Source of the DNA: Cranoglanis bouderius
Taxonomy: Eukaryota > Chordata > Actinopteri > Siluriformes > Cranoglanididae
NCBI GenBank assembly: GCA_023630585.1
Contig: CM042547.1
Location: 3,142,950-3,206,949, forward strand
Direction: 5' to 3'
DNA length: 64,000 bases
Shown here: positions 52,260 to 64,000 of the stretch, in pieces
Position numbering within the stretch: position 1 is the first letter of the stretch
How the letters are laid out: every line of letters begins with the position of its first letter
Position numbers and translations under genes: made by a program
Notes under the pieces: model-generated
The model's database searches: none
Told to the model about the DNA's origin: nothing
Seen by the model: only the letters and a program-made list of their open reading frames with translations

Positions 52260-55005
52260 ACAAAAATAGCATAGAACATTTACAGAACACATGTTGGTGT
52301 GATTATATATATATATGTGTTTTTAAAATATGTTTATTTTCAAAATTGAGTAAGGAGAGCAAACCGCACCATTCGCTTCAAAAGCCTCTGTTATGGTTTT
52401 GTTAGCACGGCCCATCAAATGAACCCGTTACAGCACCTTTTACAAAGCACAGCCTTCATCCTCTCCGCTGAGCTCAAGTGGTGATGTGGACTATAATCAA
52501 CCGCAAAAAAAAAAAAAAAATGTTCAAATCTAAATGCACTGAAAGGATTTAATTCAGCCTGTCCCACCCCTTGAACCATGTACTGACCAGGTTGATTTCA
52601 TGAGCCAAACAGAAGTGTTCTGCAAATGAAAAATAATAATAATAATAATAATAAAGTGTCACACAAACAAGAAAACACAGAGGGACATCTAGAACCTTTA
52701 GTGAACATGGTGAAACTACAGAACATTAATTCATTAACCAGCTTCGTTTTCCGTTAGGGTTTCAAGTACTTCAAGGACTAACCAAAAAAAAAAAATTTAA
52801 CAAGTGTTATTTTTTACTTGCAGCTCTTTGGATACGTACAAATGTGACTTCACACCATCTGACAAATTTGAAATTATACTGAATGCCAGAAAAATATGGG
52901 ACATGTGGTTTTACATAAAGAACATGATAGGTGGATTGGAGATCATGATATTTCAAGTGTTCACTTGAGAGAGAGAGAGAGAGACATTATCCGACATGGG
53001 CCTGACTGTCCGAAATTAGCTGGATGCAGCCATGTTAAGTATTCACCCATTACTACAGCCTAAATCTCACACACACACACACACACACACACACTGCCTC
53101 CTGTTCATACCAGACATTAACTCATCATCGCTGTCTTTGACAACTAGCAATCAGATTCCAAGGAAACCAGTCCTCACTGTTTTACTCTTTTTTTCACATA
53201 AATAAATGTCAACAAAAGGAGTGATCGGATGCCAAAATGTGTAATTAGTGTTGCCGTTTAATAATAATAATAATAATAAAGTGAGAGGGAAGCAGCAACT
53301 TTCATCTTCCCTGACTGGTGAAGCTTATTCTGGGATAAAGAAAGCGATAAACTAGCAGGTCCGTAGTCATATGCTTTTGTATTTACTAGTAATCTGGAAT
53401 ACAGAGACATGTTTTCTACAGCAAACGGCACACCGATTCTCCGAGATGCATTCACAAATGAAGACGTGATGGACACAGGAGACGGTGCCCGTGAGACGCC
53501 TTTTTACCAAGATGTCCTTAGTGTTCACGAATTTCACTTCATCATGACCTGTTAGGTGGTTTTTACTGTTGACTAATTGTTTTGGGTTTTTGTTTTGCTT
53601 TAAATGTCTGACTAAATTAACACTAGAGAAATAGAAGTGAGAATCGCGATTACAAAAACATTTGTACTAAAAGCAAAAAATGTGGATTTAACAAAAAAAA
53701 GAAAGGACGGCCACTATATGTTAATTACTGACGTGTTGAGTATAAATGTCCATATGTTAAAGGCCATACTTGAAAATGTTTCCTTCAACAGTATTTTGAA
53801 TTCTGTTATATTATGAAGCTCACATCACGCTCATCCATCTCGCTCATCCACAACAGACTGAGGGAGGAACAGCTCTGAGCCTGAGCCCAACAGCGTCGCG
53901 AAAACAAAACAATTCAATCTGGTTCTCTAGTGTGTCAAAGTTTGTTTAAATCCTTTGTCGAACATTAGCCTGTAAACTCAGCTCTAATTTACTGTTCCCT
54001 TTCTTAACACATGCATACTTACACATATATATACACACACACGTATATCATATACTCTTTCCAGTGGTCTGGTCTGGCCATAGAAAAATATCATATTTTC
54101 AACAGGTTATACGTTGCTCTAAAATAATATTCGTTTATGATAAGTTACAATTAAGCTTACGTATATGGGTTGCAAAGTGACGCTGTCTTACATTCATTCT
54201 GTGAAAAGTACTGCCACTCAAGTGTTCCTCAGCCATTAGGTCATCTCTCTGAGAGCTGATATTCAAAATAGAATTGGTTGAAAAACCGTAAACAGTACTA
54301 AATCCTGAACATGTGCTAAAAACTGCCAACAAATTCAGTATAAACTAGCATACACCAAACATTTACTGTTGACGGTGTATAAAGTTCAAAAGTCTGAGAA
54401 TCGAATTCATCTTTAATCAAAAATACATTCTATTCAGCTTATACAATGAACTCCAGCTTATATTGCGTTATATCCTTAATGTACTGCGCCCAGCGAGGGT
54501 TTTTTTTTTGTACTTGTATCACTAGAAAATGATGGAATCTTGTTTGTAAAATTTTTTTGTTGGCGGACTTGGACATTTCGACAAGCTGTCCAAACAATTT
54601 GGGTTCACTCGCAGTGGCGAACACATGAATAGACGTCCTTGGAGAGACCGTGATATTCAGACGGCGAGCGCTTGGAGAACTGTGCTACAGGATGGATACT
54701 GCAACGTGAACGTGTGATTGGACCAGCACTCTGAACAGCTGGAGGCAGAAAGATCCTGAGAAAGTGGGACATGGGACCAGTTCTGTGTTGCCATGCTGAG
54801 GTCTCATATGAAGTACGTATGAATTATCGCGACCCGTTTCTACTTGAGCTACCCTGAAAAAAATCGTCCTTTTTTTTTTCTTGTAAGATAAAGTCGTGCA
54901 CGCTTCGAAAAGTAAACGTTATCATTTATATAAAACAGATTTGTCACACAGGACATCAATAAGATCAATAAATCACTTCAAGACAAGACAGAAATTGGTG
55001 ACTAT
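52260..55005 (-). other. Probable distal clock 3' UTR or spacer between convergent genes
   Basis: No coding exon and no recognised transposon across 2.7 kb; only short (AAT)n (52633, 53260), (GA)n (52970) and (CA)n (53070) tracts. Such a repeat-poor stretch would suit a long clock 3' UTR, but this is inference. Confidence 0.35.
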
Positions 55006-55505
55006 ATACACTACATGGCAAAAGTTTGTAGACACCTAACTGTCACACACACGTGTGCTTTGTTGAAGATCCCATTCCAGATTTATTCCCCCTTTGCTCC
55101 ACTCTTCTGGGAAGGCTTTCCACTAGATTTTGGAGCGTGGCTGTGGGGATTTGTGTTCATTCAGCTACAAGAGCATTAGTGAGGTCAGGTGTTGATGTTG
55201 GGTGAGGAGGTCTGGGGTGCAGTCGGTGTTCCAGTTCATCACAAAGGTGTTCGGTGGGGTTGATGTCAGGGCTCTGTGCAGGACACTCGAGTTCTTCCAC
55301 TCCAACCTTGAAAAACCATGTCTTCATGGAGCTGGCTTTGTGCACAGGGGCATTGTCATGCTGGACCAGTGTCATGCTGTTCACTCTCAGTTCCAGTGAA
55401 CACTCTATACAATTGTGTGCTTCCAACTTTGTGGCAACAGTTTGGGGAAGAACCGCATATGGGTGTGATGGTCAGGTGTCCACATACTTTTGGCCATATC
55501 GTGTA
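55006..55505. mobile_element. Tc1-derived non-autonomous element (copy 4 of 4)
   Basis: Ends ACACTACATGGCAAAAGTTT and CATACTTTTGGCCATATCGT. On the minus strand the remnant reads LVQHDNAPVHKASSMKTWF and later NPTEHL, the second and third catalytic blocks of a Tc1-like transposase; the N-terminal half is absent. Confidence 0.8.
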
Positions 55506-55689
55506 TCTAAGTGCTATCATTTCTTCAAAGAAAGTTTTGTGATTGTCCAAATTTCGAATGATACCTAAGCAAGGTCATAACCTTCCTAACATTCATGCTA
55601 GTTGAACATGCAAGCAGGAGAAGAGAAATAACAAAGCCTCCACTCCAGATTCTTAATTCATGAAGGGCTGATTTTCCAACACTCCTTCA

Positions 55690-55960
55690 TCTTCAGTAAA
55701 CACTTTATCCTGGTCTGGCTCACTGTGGATCCGGAGCCTGTCCCAGGAACATTGGGAATGGGAAGTGCACACACACACACACCAAGGGGTAATTTAGAGT
55801 ATCCAATCCACCGACTGGCGAGTTTTCCAGAAGGAAACCCGGAAAACCCACAGGGAGAACACGCTAACCTCCACACTGACAGTAAACCACGCTCAGGATC
55901 GAACCGTTGACCCAGGAGCTGTGAGGTCGCAACTCAATGTCTGCTAGACATCACCGCTAC
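55690..55960. repeat. Dispersed repeat fragment
   Basis: GATCCGGAGCCTGTCCCAGG, a short CA run, AGGAAACCCGGAAAACCCAC and GAACCGTTGACCCAGGAGC resemble, at a distance, the L2-like repeat at 32561. Class uncertain. Confidence 0.5.
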
Positions 55961-56941
55961 TATTGTGACTAAGAAACAAAGCTGTCAGGATGGGGAAACA
56001 CTACTTGAGAAGGAAGTAAAATGTTTTCTTCCATTTCATTAGGGGCACTTCAACTAATTAAGACCTTGCCTAGGTTTAAAGTTCCACAGAGCCCTAAATT
56101 TAAAGTGCTATTCAAACATAAGTGCTAATGTTTTCTTTTCTGGGACATTTATGAGTTGACGTCTAGTACAAAACACGGCACCAAGATACAAGATTATCAT
56201 CACAGTCATCATCGACGAGATCCGAAGATCCTACACCATACATTCCTGATTTCTCAACGTGTAGCTGTATCGTGGTAGCTGATGCCTTTTTGCTTATAAC
56301 ATGACCAAAATCTAAGAAAAGAAGGAAAAAAAAAAACCTATTAAACCTGTGCAAATATAGGATCGTGTGCGAAGATTTACTAGCGACAATGAGGTTTGGT
56401 TTGGTAAGGCTAAATTTCATGTTGGTTAAAATTACAGTGATATATTTATTTCTATCATAGCTTACATATTACTGTAAAATTCATATAGCTTAAATTATGG
56501 CTTGGCACTGTGTGTGGGTTGTTTTTTTTGTTTTTTTTAATATACATTATACAGTATGTGGCCATGAAACATTAATATATGCTTACGCAACTCACTCATC
56601 CTGTATAAACATCTAAAGTGACATCTGACACCTGAGTATGTCATGGTCAACTTTCCTGAAAGCTCCTGATTAACGCTGCATTGAAGCATTAAATACTCCA
56701 CATTTACCATAATATATTATGAATCTACATCTCCATCGGAATCCACAGCCTGCTCTCTCTGATATATACAAATGTAAAAGATCTGTACAGTTTAGAGATT
56801 AATAAATGTATCTTGGTTACATGTACAAACAGGAGAAAACCCTAAAGTTATTGGTAGTAGTGTTATGAAAATATCAAGGTGTCGTTTTAAACAAACTGTG
56901 ACACACGAAGCAGAACCAGCACCAGCACTGCCCGCTTTGCA

Positions 56942-56974
<33 letters not shown>

Positions 56975-57728
56975 CACGGCAAAGAGGAAATCCGTGAATG
57001 CCTCAGCCTTTAAGTGCGTTTTCTTTTTTTTCCTTTGAATACTAGAAAAAAAAAGTATATTCAAAGCTACAAATAACCGACTACACTTTTTTTTTTTTTT
57101 TCGTGTCATGCATCAATATAAAATATTAGTTTCTCTTTCTTTTGTCTGTATATTTACATATTAATTTACAGGTGTACTATACAATAAAAGCTGAATCCAC
57201 ATGACAATCTTAAAAATATTTTCTGACCCATAATTAATTTTTTTTTCTTATTATTTTTTACATGAAAAAACACAAAGAGAAGAGTTGTGTGAGAACAGGG
57301 AAGGGAGGAGAAGATCCTCAGGGAAACAGGGAAAGGGAAGAGCAAATGGATGTAGTGCCATTTATACTATAGGACTTCTCTGAAGTCTTGAACTCCACAA
57401 ACTGGAGCGTTCTATATAAATTAATATGTGAACGTGTGACTGAAAGACGGCCCACCTCCTGACTTGCCTCGCCTCTCATCTTGACATGGGTGGTGAAAAA
57501 TAAACCAGGTTACTAACCACTCAGCAAGTGTGGCCTATACTTCCCAGAATTCAGTGCAAGCATCCAGAACTTGGTGAGGGATGACATGTAGGGCGCAGAG
57601 ACACAACAGCACCTTTAGCTTCGCGCCAAATAACAGGTACAGTTTGAATACTGCTAATAATCCTCCTTCATCTCCCTGCACAACAGAGGGCGGATTCGGT
57701 CCTCGCCACACGATTGGCTGTTGCCGGG

Positions 57729-60700
57729 TTACTGAGGCGGGGCATTGGAGCGGTCCGACATGCTGTCTGGCCTGTGAGAAGCCAGCTGCTGCTGCTGTTG
57801 GTGCTGAAGCTGTTGTTGTTGCTGATGCTGCTGTTGGAGATGTTGCTGATGTTGCTGTTGGAGTTGCTGCTGCTGCACCTGCTGCTGTGTGGTTGTAGCG
57901 AAGGCGTTCTGCTGCTGCAGAGGAAACGCTGCCTGGAGGATCAGCTGCGCCGACTGATTCCCGTGAAGGAGACGAGGTGCCTAAATGGGACGAGTTGTAG
58001 ATAGAAAATACTAAAGACATTAAACAACACCAAATCAGTTGTTTTTATTTCAAGTCTAGTGCAAAAGTCTGCATACGCTCATGCTGCGTTCGAGGGCGAA
58101 GTTGCAACTTGTAATTCCTTGTGTACAGCCTGTAAAAGCCACAGAAAACGCCCCCCTCAACCTGAAATTTCAACTCGTCAACTTGGGGTAGTACAAGTTC
58201 CTTCCCTGTTTACTGTGACTGGCAGGTGTACGGTGTAACGTAACCCTTCTGTACTATAAATTCGTTTATAGCAGTACTGACTTGAAGATCACTTCATATA
58301 CAGACACATTACCACACTAATCACTGTTTTGAGAAGGTAATCATCAACATTAGAGACATCACTAACATTAGCCGGCTAGCTTCTTTCCAGTGGTGCTCGC
58401 TATTGTCCGCTGTGCTGCAATTTCACTCCAAAATGCTGCGTGAATATGTGAAGTTCACTATAGCAGAACAGAACCAACAGCCACTCAGGCTTGGAACTGT
58501 AAAAGTGCAGTTAAAGCTTTTTATGAGCTTTATGTGCCATGACAGAGCAAACTAAAGACATCCCAAGCTAGGCAGTGGTAGCTCAGTGGTTAAGACGTTG
58601 GACTACTGATCAGAAGGTCGTGAGTTCAAATCCCAGCACTGCCAAGCTGCCACTGTGAGCCCTTGAGCAAGGCCCTTAACCCTCAACTGCTCAGTTGCAT
58701 AAATGAAATAAATGTAAGTCGCCCTGGATAAGGGCGTCTGCCAAATGCCATAAATGGAAATGACATGATTACAACTTGCAAAATACCACGAATGCAGCAT
58801 TCGGACAAACCGAGGAAGATTAAGAAATGTAATTTACTCCAACGACAATTATTGTTTTAGGTTTCAGAGATTACTTCATTATAATAACTTGGGGGGGGGG
58901 GCAAAGATTTGGATAACGCAGAAAATAAATCAAATGATATTTAAAACCACCCTTTCTCTAATAATCCGTATGCCCACGCTTTGTATTTATAACCGCCTCC
59001 GACATTCCTCCAAGCTCGTGGATCTGCTCAGTTGTAATATTCAGCCTCCCATACAGATCTAACCGTGTCTCAGTGTCACCGTCCTCTACACATCAGCTCT
59101 GCAGACTGACAGGGGTTCATTCTGTTCATTTTGCCTTACAGCCTACACTATTGTATATAGAGTGTATAAACGTAAAGATATTTTTTCCCCATTCATCATC
59201 CACTTGCTTTTTTTTTTTTATGCTCACCTGGAGGAACTGCGTCTGGCTAAGTGGAGTCTGGTTTTGGCTCTGTGGTTGTGTGCCGGCCTGCGTCTGGCCC
59301 TGCTGCTCCTGTGAGGGTGTGGGTGCTTGCTGTCCAATGCTGATGGTCTGATTTTGACTCTGCTGAGGGGCAAACGGTGTCACCACCTGACCCATGAACA
59401 TGGTGGTGGGCACCATGACGGCGCCACATGCCATAGGCCCCGTCACCAACTTAGTAAGGAGCTGAGGGGCTGCTGGGAATCTGAAGGGAAGAAAGAGAGA
59501 GAGGAGAGAAACTGAGACTGCCGTCTGTACATTTTACACCCGAAATAGTGCAGCTGAAACTGACCGAAAGCTGGAAGGAGCCTAAGTTAAATATGATTAT
59601 ATTGAATTCTGTGTTATGTGTTTAGGGATTCTGGTGCTAAATTGTAGGCTGGAGCTGTATTTTTGCTATTTCCGAGCCACGCTGACATCACAGGGAGACA
59701 TTGCTAGCGCAGTTACAATACTGTTTAATAGGAGCGGGGGAAAAAAATGTAACTCTCAAACCTAAGGGATAATGATCGGGTTCTGTTAGCAGCCCCTAAA
59801 AAGGAAGAGCTTCTTTTCTCACTTGCCATTTTCCAATTAATATTCAAGGTCATATTAATGAGAGATCCAACGTAGAAGTACGTGGAGAGAATAAACGCTG
59901 GACTCCAAAGTTCCAGAATGCAATGCAGCGATACGAATCACTTGTGCTGAGGTGCAGCAGAGACTCATTAGCGATCTACCGAGATAACAAGCATGATGGT
60001 GCCGACAGCGGTATTAGCATGATAGCTGAAGTTTTGGAACCTCAGCAGTGTGTATAGATGATGAGGTGAGAGACCTGGACAGTGTAAAGGATTAAAGCGC
60101 TGCTACATTGCTTTCTTTAGGTAGAGATGAAGCGAGGGCTGATTCACACTGCCACCGCTATCGGCATGTAATCGTGGGTAATGTCGGGAAAAAAGTTCGA
60201 TTAAGAATTGAATCAAAATAAATCCTGGACAGATCTGAGGAGCACGTGTTAATTATAAGGGTTAATATGCAATTCATTCCTTTATTGGCCCACTATTAGT
60301 CTTTTGGAGTGAAACACGTAAATTCTTTCATTTCTAATCTGGGAAAACAAGTTGAACTCGTTGCCGACAGCGTCAACGAGGACGTCACCAAGTCTAATCC
60401 TTCGTGTCACTAAGTTGTATACCAGTAATACCCTGTTTGGATCAATTTCGTAATGTAATCAGTCCATATAAATCCTACAAACATTCAGCTACTTGTTCTT
60501 GAGATATTACGCTTACGAGAATCTCGGATGGACACTCTGAACGATAAAAGCGCACCTTAAGGTATTACACTACGCATGTAAACTGGTCTTTTCGGCCATT
60601 ATACACAAGACATTTTATTTAAGTACTATATACAGAGCAAAATGTGAAAGATCTGTTCACACTGTGTGTAAAGCAGTCACATAATTCTGCAGCAGAGTAA

Positions 60701-62909
60701 GGTGGTACCGTATCTGGCGGTCCTGAGAGAAGGTGGCGACCGCGGTTCCGCTCGGACTGCTCTGGGCTAAACTGGTGGAGATCTGCACCACGTTGGCCTG
60801 GCCAGGCTGCGAAATCATCATGGTGTTGTAGAGAGACGCAGGCAGGGCTCCCTGAGGAGACTGCAGTGTGTGGGACGACCTCTGGGACTGGAGCAAGGAA
60901 TCAGAGACAGACTCAGCGCACACAGACGCATCAGGATACACAAGTTCACCGGAGTTTATTATTGTATAATAATACAGTTAACAAAGTTACCTGTAATCAG
61001 CTTACACTGACTCAGTTAATATTCTTTGCTTTGCCCTTTATATCCGATACTTCATTAAATTATAGTGAAAAATAATGTATTCAAGTTTAAAAGTAGTTTT
61101 TATAGCGAAAACACTACAACTAAAAATATGAAAAATATTAAACTAAAAAGAATCCATAATCTAGAAACCAAATTTTGTACACGAGCTGTTTTGTAAACAG
61201 AACAAAACAAAAAAGTGCAAGCATTTTTTTTTCTCCCGTATTTGACATATGAGGGCTGGTGCAGACATACGCAGAAATAGATTTAAGTGCTTGTGTCTGC
61301 ATTTTTTTTTTTTTATTACCGAATTTAGTTGCCTACATTTCCCAAAATATAAACAAACTAGTAGTGTAATTTGAAGCACCGTGACCCTGACCAGGCAGTG
61401 GATGCTGTAAATATATCGTGCAGCATCAGGTGGTCAACATAAAATACATACTGTACAATTCATTATATATATGTTTTTCAAACATACTGTAATTATTGAG
61501 CAAAAAAGTTAGTCAATGCCAAATAAGTCATCATTACGATTCCATATTTAACCGCCCCAAACGTCATATGAACATGTCCCTTAGTTTGTTTAATCACATT
61601 TTATAGGTGACCGGCTGCTATGGTAGCCAGCTAATTACACTCTGAGCTCAGGAACATCGATATCACAGCCACTGAATTACTGAAAGTCTTACTGAAGGAG
61701 AAGAAAAGGTGCTACAAGATAAAATCTAATTTCTCCCACTACTAGCATCCAATAAGATAAAATCTAATTTCTCCCACTACTAGCATCCAATAAGATAAAA
61801 TCTAATTTCTCCCACTACTAGCATCCAATTTCAATCATTTTCAGTGGACCTGTCAAAGATATGTCATGGCAACGTTATTAATATGGCGAGACTGGATGAC
61901 TGTAGACAGTGCTTTAAATGATTCAAAAACCCATTTGTGCCATCTCAGCTTCTACCGTCTGGCATCCATCCAATACGCTTGAGCACATCGAGCTCATCGA
62001 GATCACTGTACAGGTCATGTGGTGGTTTTACTTAGTATTAGTATTTAGTATTCATTTAGTATATTTCCTCTTCACATCAAAATGAATTTCTTGTTATGCC
62101 ACAATGTAGCGCCACAAGTTTATGTTAATTAACGTGACCTTTCTTTGTCTAGCGAGCTTCATACCTGACAGGACACTCGTGACTGCATGAAAGTGAAAAC
62201 ATTCCGCCTGCATGATTTTTTATTTTTTTTTAATCCCTATGCACATGTCTCAACCGGATTTCTGGCAAGTTTTCTTTTTATTTTTCTCCCAAATTTAGCC
62301 TTGGTCGATTCCTACCCGCCAGTTAGGTCTCCTCTATCCTATGACAGGGGAGAGTGATTCTATCACATGCTGCCTCAGAGACACGTGAAGCCAGCCAACT
62401 GCGTCTTTTTGCCGCGTCACAGTGTGGCGTATCAAATAGCAGGAGAGCGCTATCCGTTCCCTTCCGCGTGCATGAGCTCACAGATACCCATATTTGGCCA
62501 GTATCGCTGTGACCTTAAAAATAATAATAATATTTTATTTATTTATTTTTTATTTTTTTTAAAACAGTACTCATCTTTGAAATCAGATGTTGATTTGATG
62601 CCTTGAACATGCCATGCTACTAAGGTCTATAACTAATTGGAATTTAAATGCCATTGCATTGTGTGTCTCACCTGTGTGTGTGTGCCACTCTGCTCTCGGA
62701 GAATGCTCTGCTGCTGAGGCTGAGCTGGCTGGCTCTGCTGAGTGACGGAGTGCTGTGTGCCCGTATGTGTTGATGCCAGGTTGCCTTGTAAGATTCCTGC
62801 AGGTACCACCAGCCCCTGCATGGTCAGGGCAGTGCCTGGCTGCACCGAGGAACCCTGCGCCAACTGCACCGAGCCAAGGTTTAGACTACCGCCACCTTGC
62901 TGCAGGAAC

Positions 62910-62944
<35 letters not shown>

Positions 62945-64000
62945 AATATCCTCCCACTGACAATTATTAATGGCACTAATTTAATTAGGTTTAACTATGC
63001 TACACCTAAACCCAAGTAACCTCAGTAACCAAAAGGTTTGCCCTTTAGCTCTTTTAAATAAAAAAAACGCCAGCCAAATGTCCCTACAAGGTCAAAACTG
63101 TCAGATATTCCTATACTTTTGAGGATATTTGGTCCCGAACAAGATATAAAAACATGCCCACACCCACCCACAATACATGTTTGAATGAGTAGTGTGTTAA
63201 ATGTCTACAATATTGATCACATCACCCCCCCCCCAAAAAAAGGGAAAAGATCTATCTCTTGTGCACACTTGTGTCCATCGAAGACACAAACACAAAGAAT
63301 ATGAATCCAGTACAATGTTGAAAAGACACAAATGAGAAACAGGTTGTATAAGTTTCCAACTGCAACACAGCCTCAGTTAAATTTAGGTTCGGCTCAGAGA
63401 CGAAAAGGAAGAAAACAATTTCCTGAGGATCTGGTTCTTTCAACATGCTTCAGCTATGACTATGACTTTCATATAATAATGATTTGCAAGACTTCTGTAA
63501 GTAAGCCTACCAAAACTTTCTAGGAAGAAATAATAATAATAATAATAATAATATTACGTAGTCTTGATTTATAGAGTGCTTTTTCATTTTGAGTACAAAA
63601 TACAAAAGTACTTTACATACAATAGAGTAAAAGATTTAACAAAGTATGGAAGATGATACTCTACATGTAAATACTGAAGTAATTATTAATAAATCAAATA
63701 AAGCTATAAAAGATGTGAAGTTTATTTTATAAAGTATTCTACAAAGGCCCAATAAACTGTGAATAGATGTTTTTTTTTTTTTTTTAAAAAGGGCATTTTA
63801 ACATCAGTTCATTTTAACTTGGATGTGTACACTAGCAGAGGACCCTCTCACCTGTAAGCCCTGGCCCTGTACCCTTTGCAGCTCCTCCTGAATCTGACGC
63901 AGCTCCTCCTGCTGCCTCTGGATGTTAGCCTCGATCATACGTGTGCGCTGCTCCAGCTGTTCCTTCAGATGCTGCATGGCATCCAGCTGTGTGGAGAACT
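57729..64000 (-). CDS. clock: Circadian factor CLOCK, C-terminal exons only (5' part off the window)
   Basis: CLOCK is a bHLH-PAS transcription factor that pairs with BMAL1 in the nucleus. Only its C-terminal activation region is here: exons 64000-63852 (clipped by the edge), 62911-62672, 60887-60709, 59480-59228 and 57980-57729, about 356 residues, phases consistent, stop TAA at 57729-57731. The first partial exon encodes the conserved helix with [20 protein letters not shown] and matches the segment deleted in the mouse Clock-delta19 mutant. Then come Q/S/T-rich exons with the conserved blocks [34 protein letters not shown] and MGQVV, and a last exon with [13 protein letters not shown] followed by a 34-codon Q-rich tract. 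The bHLH and PAS domains lie beyond 64000. Synteny suggests the clocka copy of the teleost pair, but the paralogue cannot be assigned from the C-terminus alone. Confidence 0.95.
57786..57887 (-). repeat. clock: clock coding polyglutamine tract
   Basis: 34 consecutive codons of which 26 are Gln, with Val, Leu and His interruptions (pattern QQQVQQQQL, then QQQH and QQH blocks). CAG and CAA codons are mixed, which should slow slippage compared with a pure CAG run. It belongs to the last coding exon, 17 codons before the stop. Confidence 0.95.
58571..58762 (+). mobile_element. tRNA-derived SINE in the last clock intron
   Basis: The head has A-box TGGTAGCTCAGTGGTTAAG and B-box GGTCGTGAGTTCAAATCC. 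The body has GAGCAAGGCCCTTAACCCTC and the conserved tail GTAAGTCGCCCTGGATAAGG. The same tail occurs alone at 28266-28320. Confidence 0.8.
61716..61829. repeat. 38 bp minisatellite, three copies, clock intron
   Basis: Three head-to-tail 38 bp units that begin AAGATAAAATCTAATTTCTC and end CTAGCATCCAAT, apparently identical. Lies in the intron between the exons at 60709-60887 and 62672-62911. Confidence 0.93.
62283..62500. repeat. Probable dispersed fish repeat, clock intron
   Basis: Contains ACACGTGAAGCCAGCCAACT, GGAGAGCGCTATCCGTTCCC and TTCCGCGTGCATGAGCTCAC, which I associate with a common repeat of otophysan fish. Class unknown; limits approximate. Confidence 0.4.
62912..62941. repeat. clock: (CA)n tract forming a clock splice-acceptor region
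   Basis: On the clock strand this is an uninterrupted (TG)n run ending directly in TAG before the exon at 62911, where a pyrimidine tract would normally be. Confidence 0.92.

Noticed and set aside
57581..58004. Leucine-rich and valine/alanine-rich open frames on the plus strand
   Set aside because: They are the antisense of the clock glutamine tract and its exon.
58571..58640. Possible tRNA gene
   Set aside because: Good A and B boxes but no acceptor-stem pairing, and it continues into a SINE body; the same holds for 26849-26920.

Overview
This is a 64 kb window of vertebrate nuclear DNA, almost certainly from a teleost fish. It has small exons with GT-AG introns, long (TA)n and (CA)n microsatellites, and a dense load of decayed Tc1-like DNA transposons, MITEs, tRNA-derived SINEs and LINE relics of types common in fish. 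A catfish-like or other otophysan host would fit the repeats, but that is only an impression.

Three protein genes are present. (1) kdr (VEGF receptor 2), minus strand, 4640-31624. I traced 30 coding exons that join without a frameshift into a 1343-residue receptor with a signal peptide, an Ig-repeat ectodomain, one transmembrane segment and a split tyrosine kinase. (2) tmem165, plus strand, 43088-50506. It has six exons and encodes a 303-residue Golgi Mn/Ca transporter of the UPF0016/GDT1 family. (3) clock, minus strand, 57729 to beyond the right edge. Only the last five coding exons, the glutamine-rich C-terminal part of the circadian bHLH-PAS factor, are inside the window.

Order and orientation (kdr minus, tmem165 plus, clock minus) match human 4q12, where KDR, SRD5A3, TMEM165 and CLOCK are neighbours. 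This points to kdr proper, not the paralogue kdrl, and probably to the clocka copy. srd5a3, expected between kdr and tmem165, was not found. That 11.5 kb interval holds at least seven transposon-derived relics and an L1-type LINE tail.

Layout: 1-4639 is the 3' flank of kdr, with a Tc1-like end and microsatellites. 4640-31624 is kdr, whose introns carry Tc1-like relics, a hAT-like MITE, SINEs and simple repeats. 31625-42200 is repeat-rich intergenic DNA. 42200-43087 is the probable tmem165 promoter. 43088-52150 is tmem165 with its 3' UTR; intron 1 holds a near full-length dead Tc1-like copy and intron 2 a nested pair of DNA elements. 52250-57728 is probable clock 3' UTR and flank. 57729-64000 is clock.

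The three genes do not form one pathway. kdr is endothelial signalling, tmem165 is Golgi ion homeostasis and glycosylation, and clock is circadian transcription; their linkage is old vertebrate synteny. I found no novel multi-gene system. The points most worth a second look are the tyrosine-free kinase insert of this Kdr, the missing srd5a3, the (TG)n tract that forms a clock splice acceptor, introns made largely of microsatellite, the 34-codon clock glutamine tract, and the nested transposon in tmem165.
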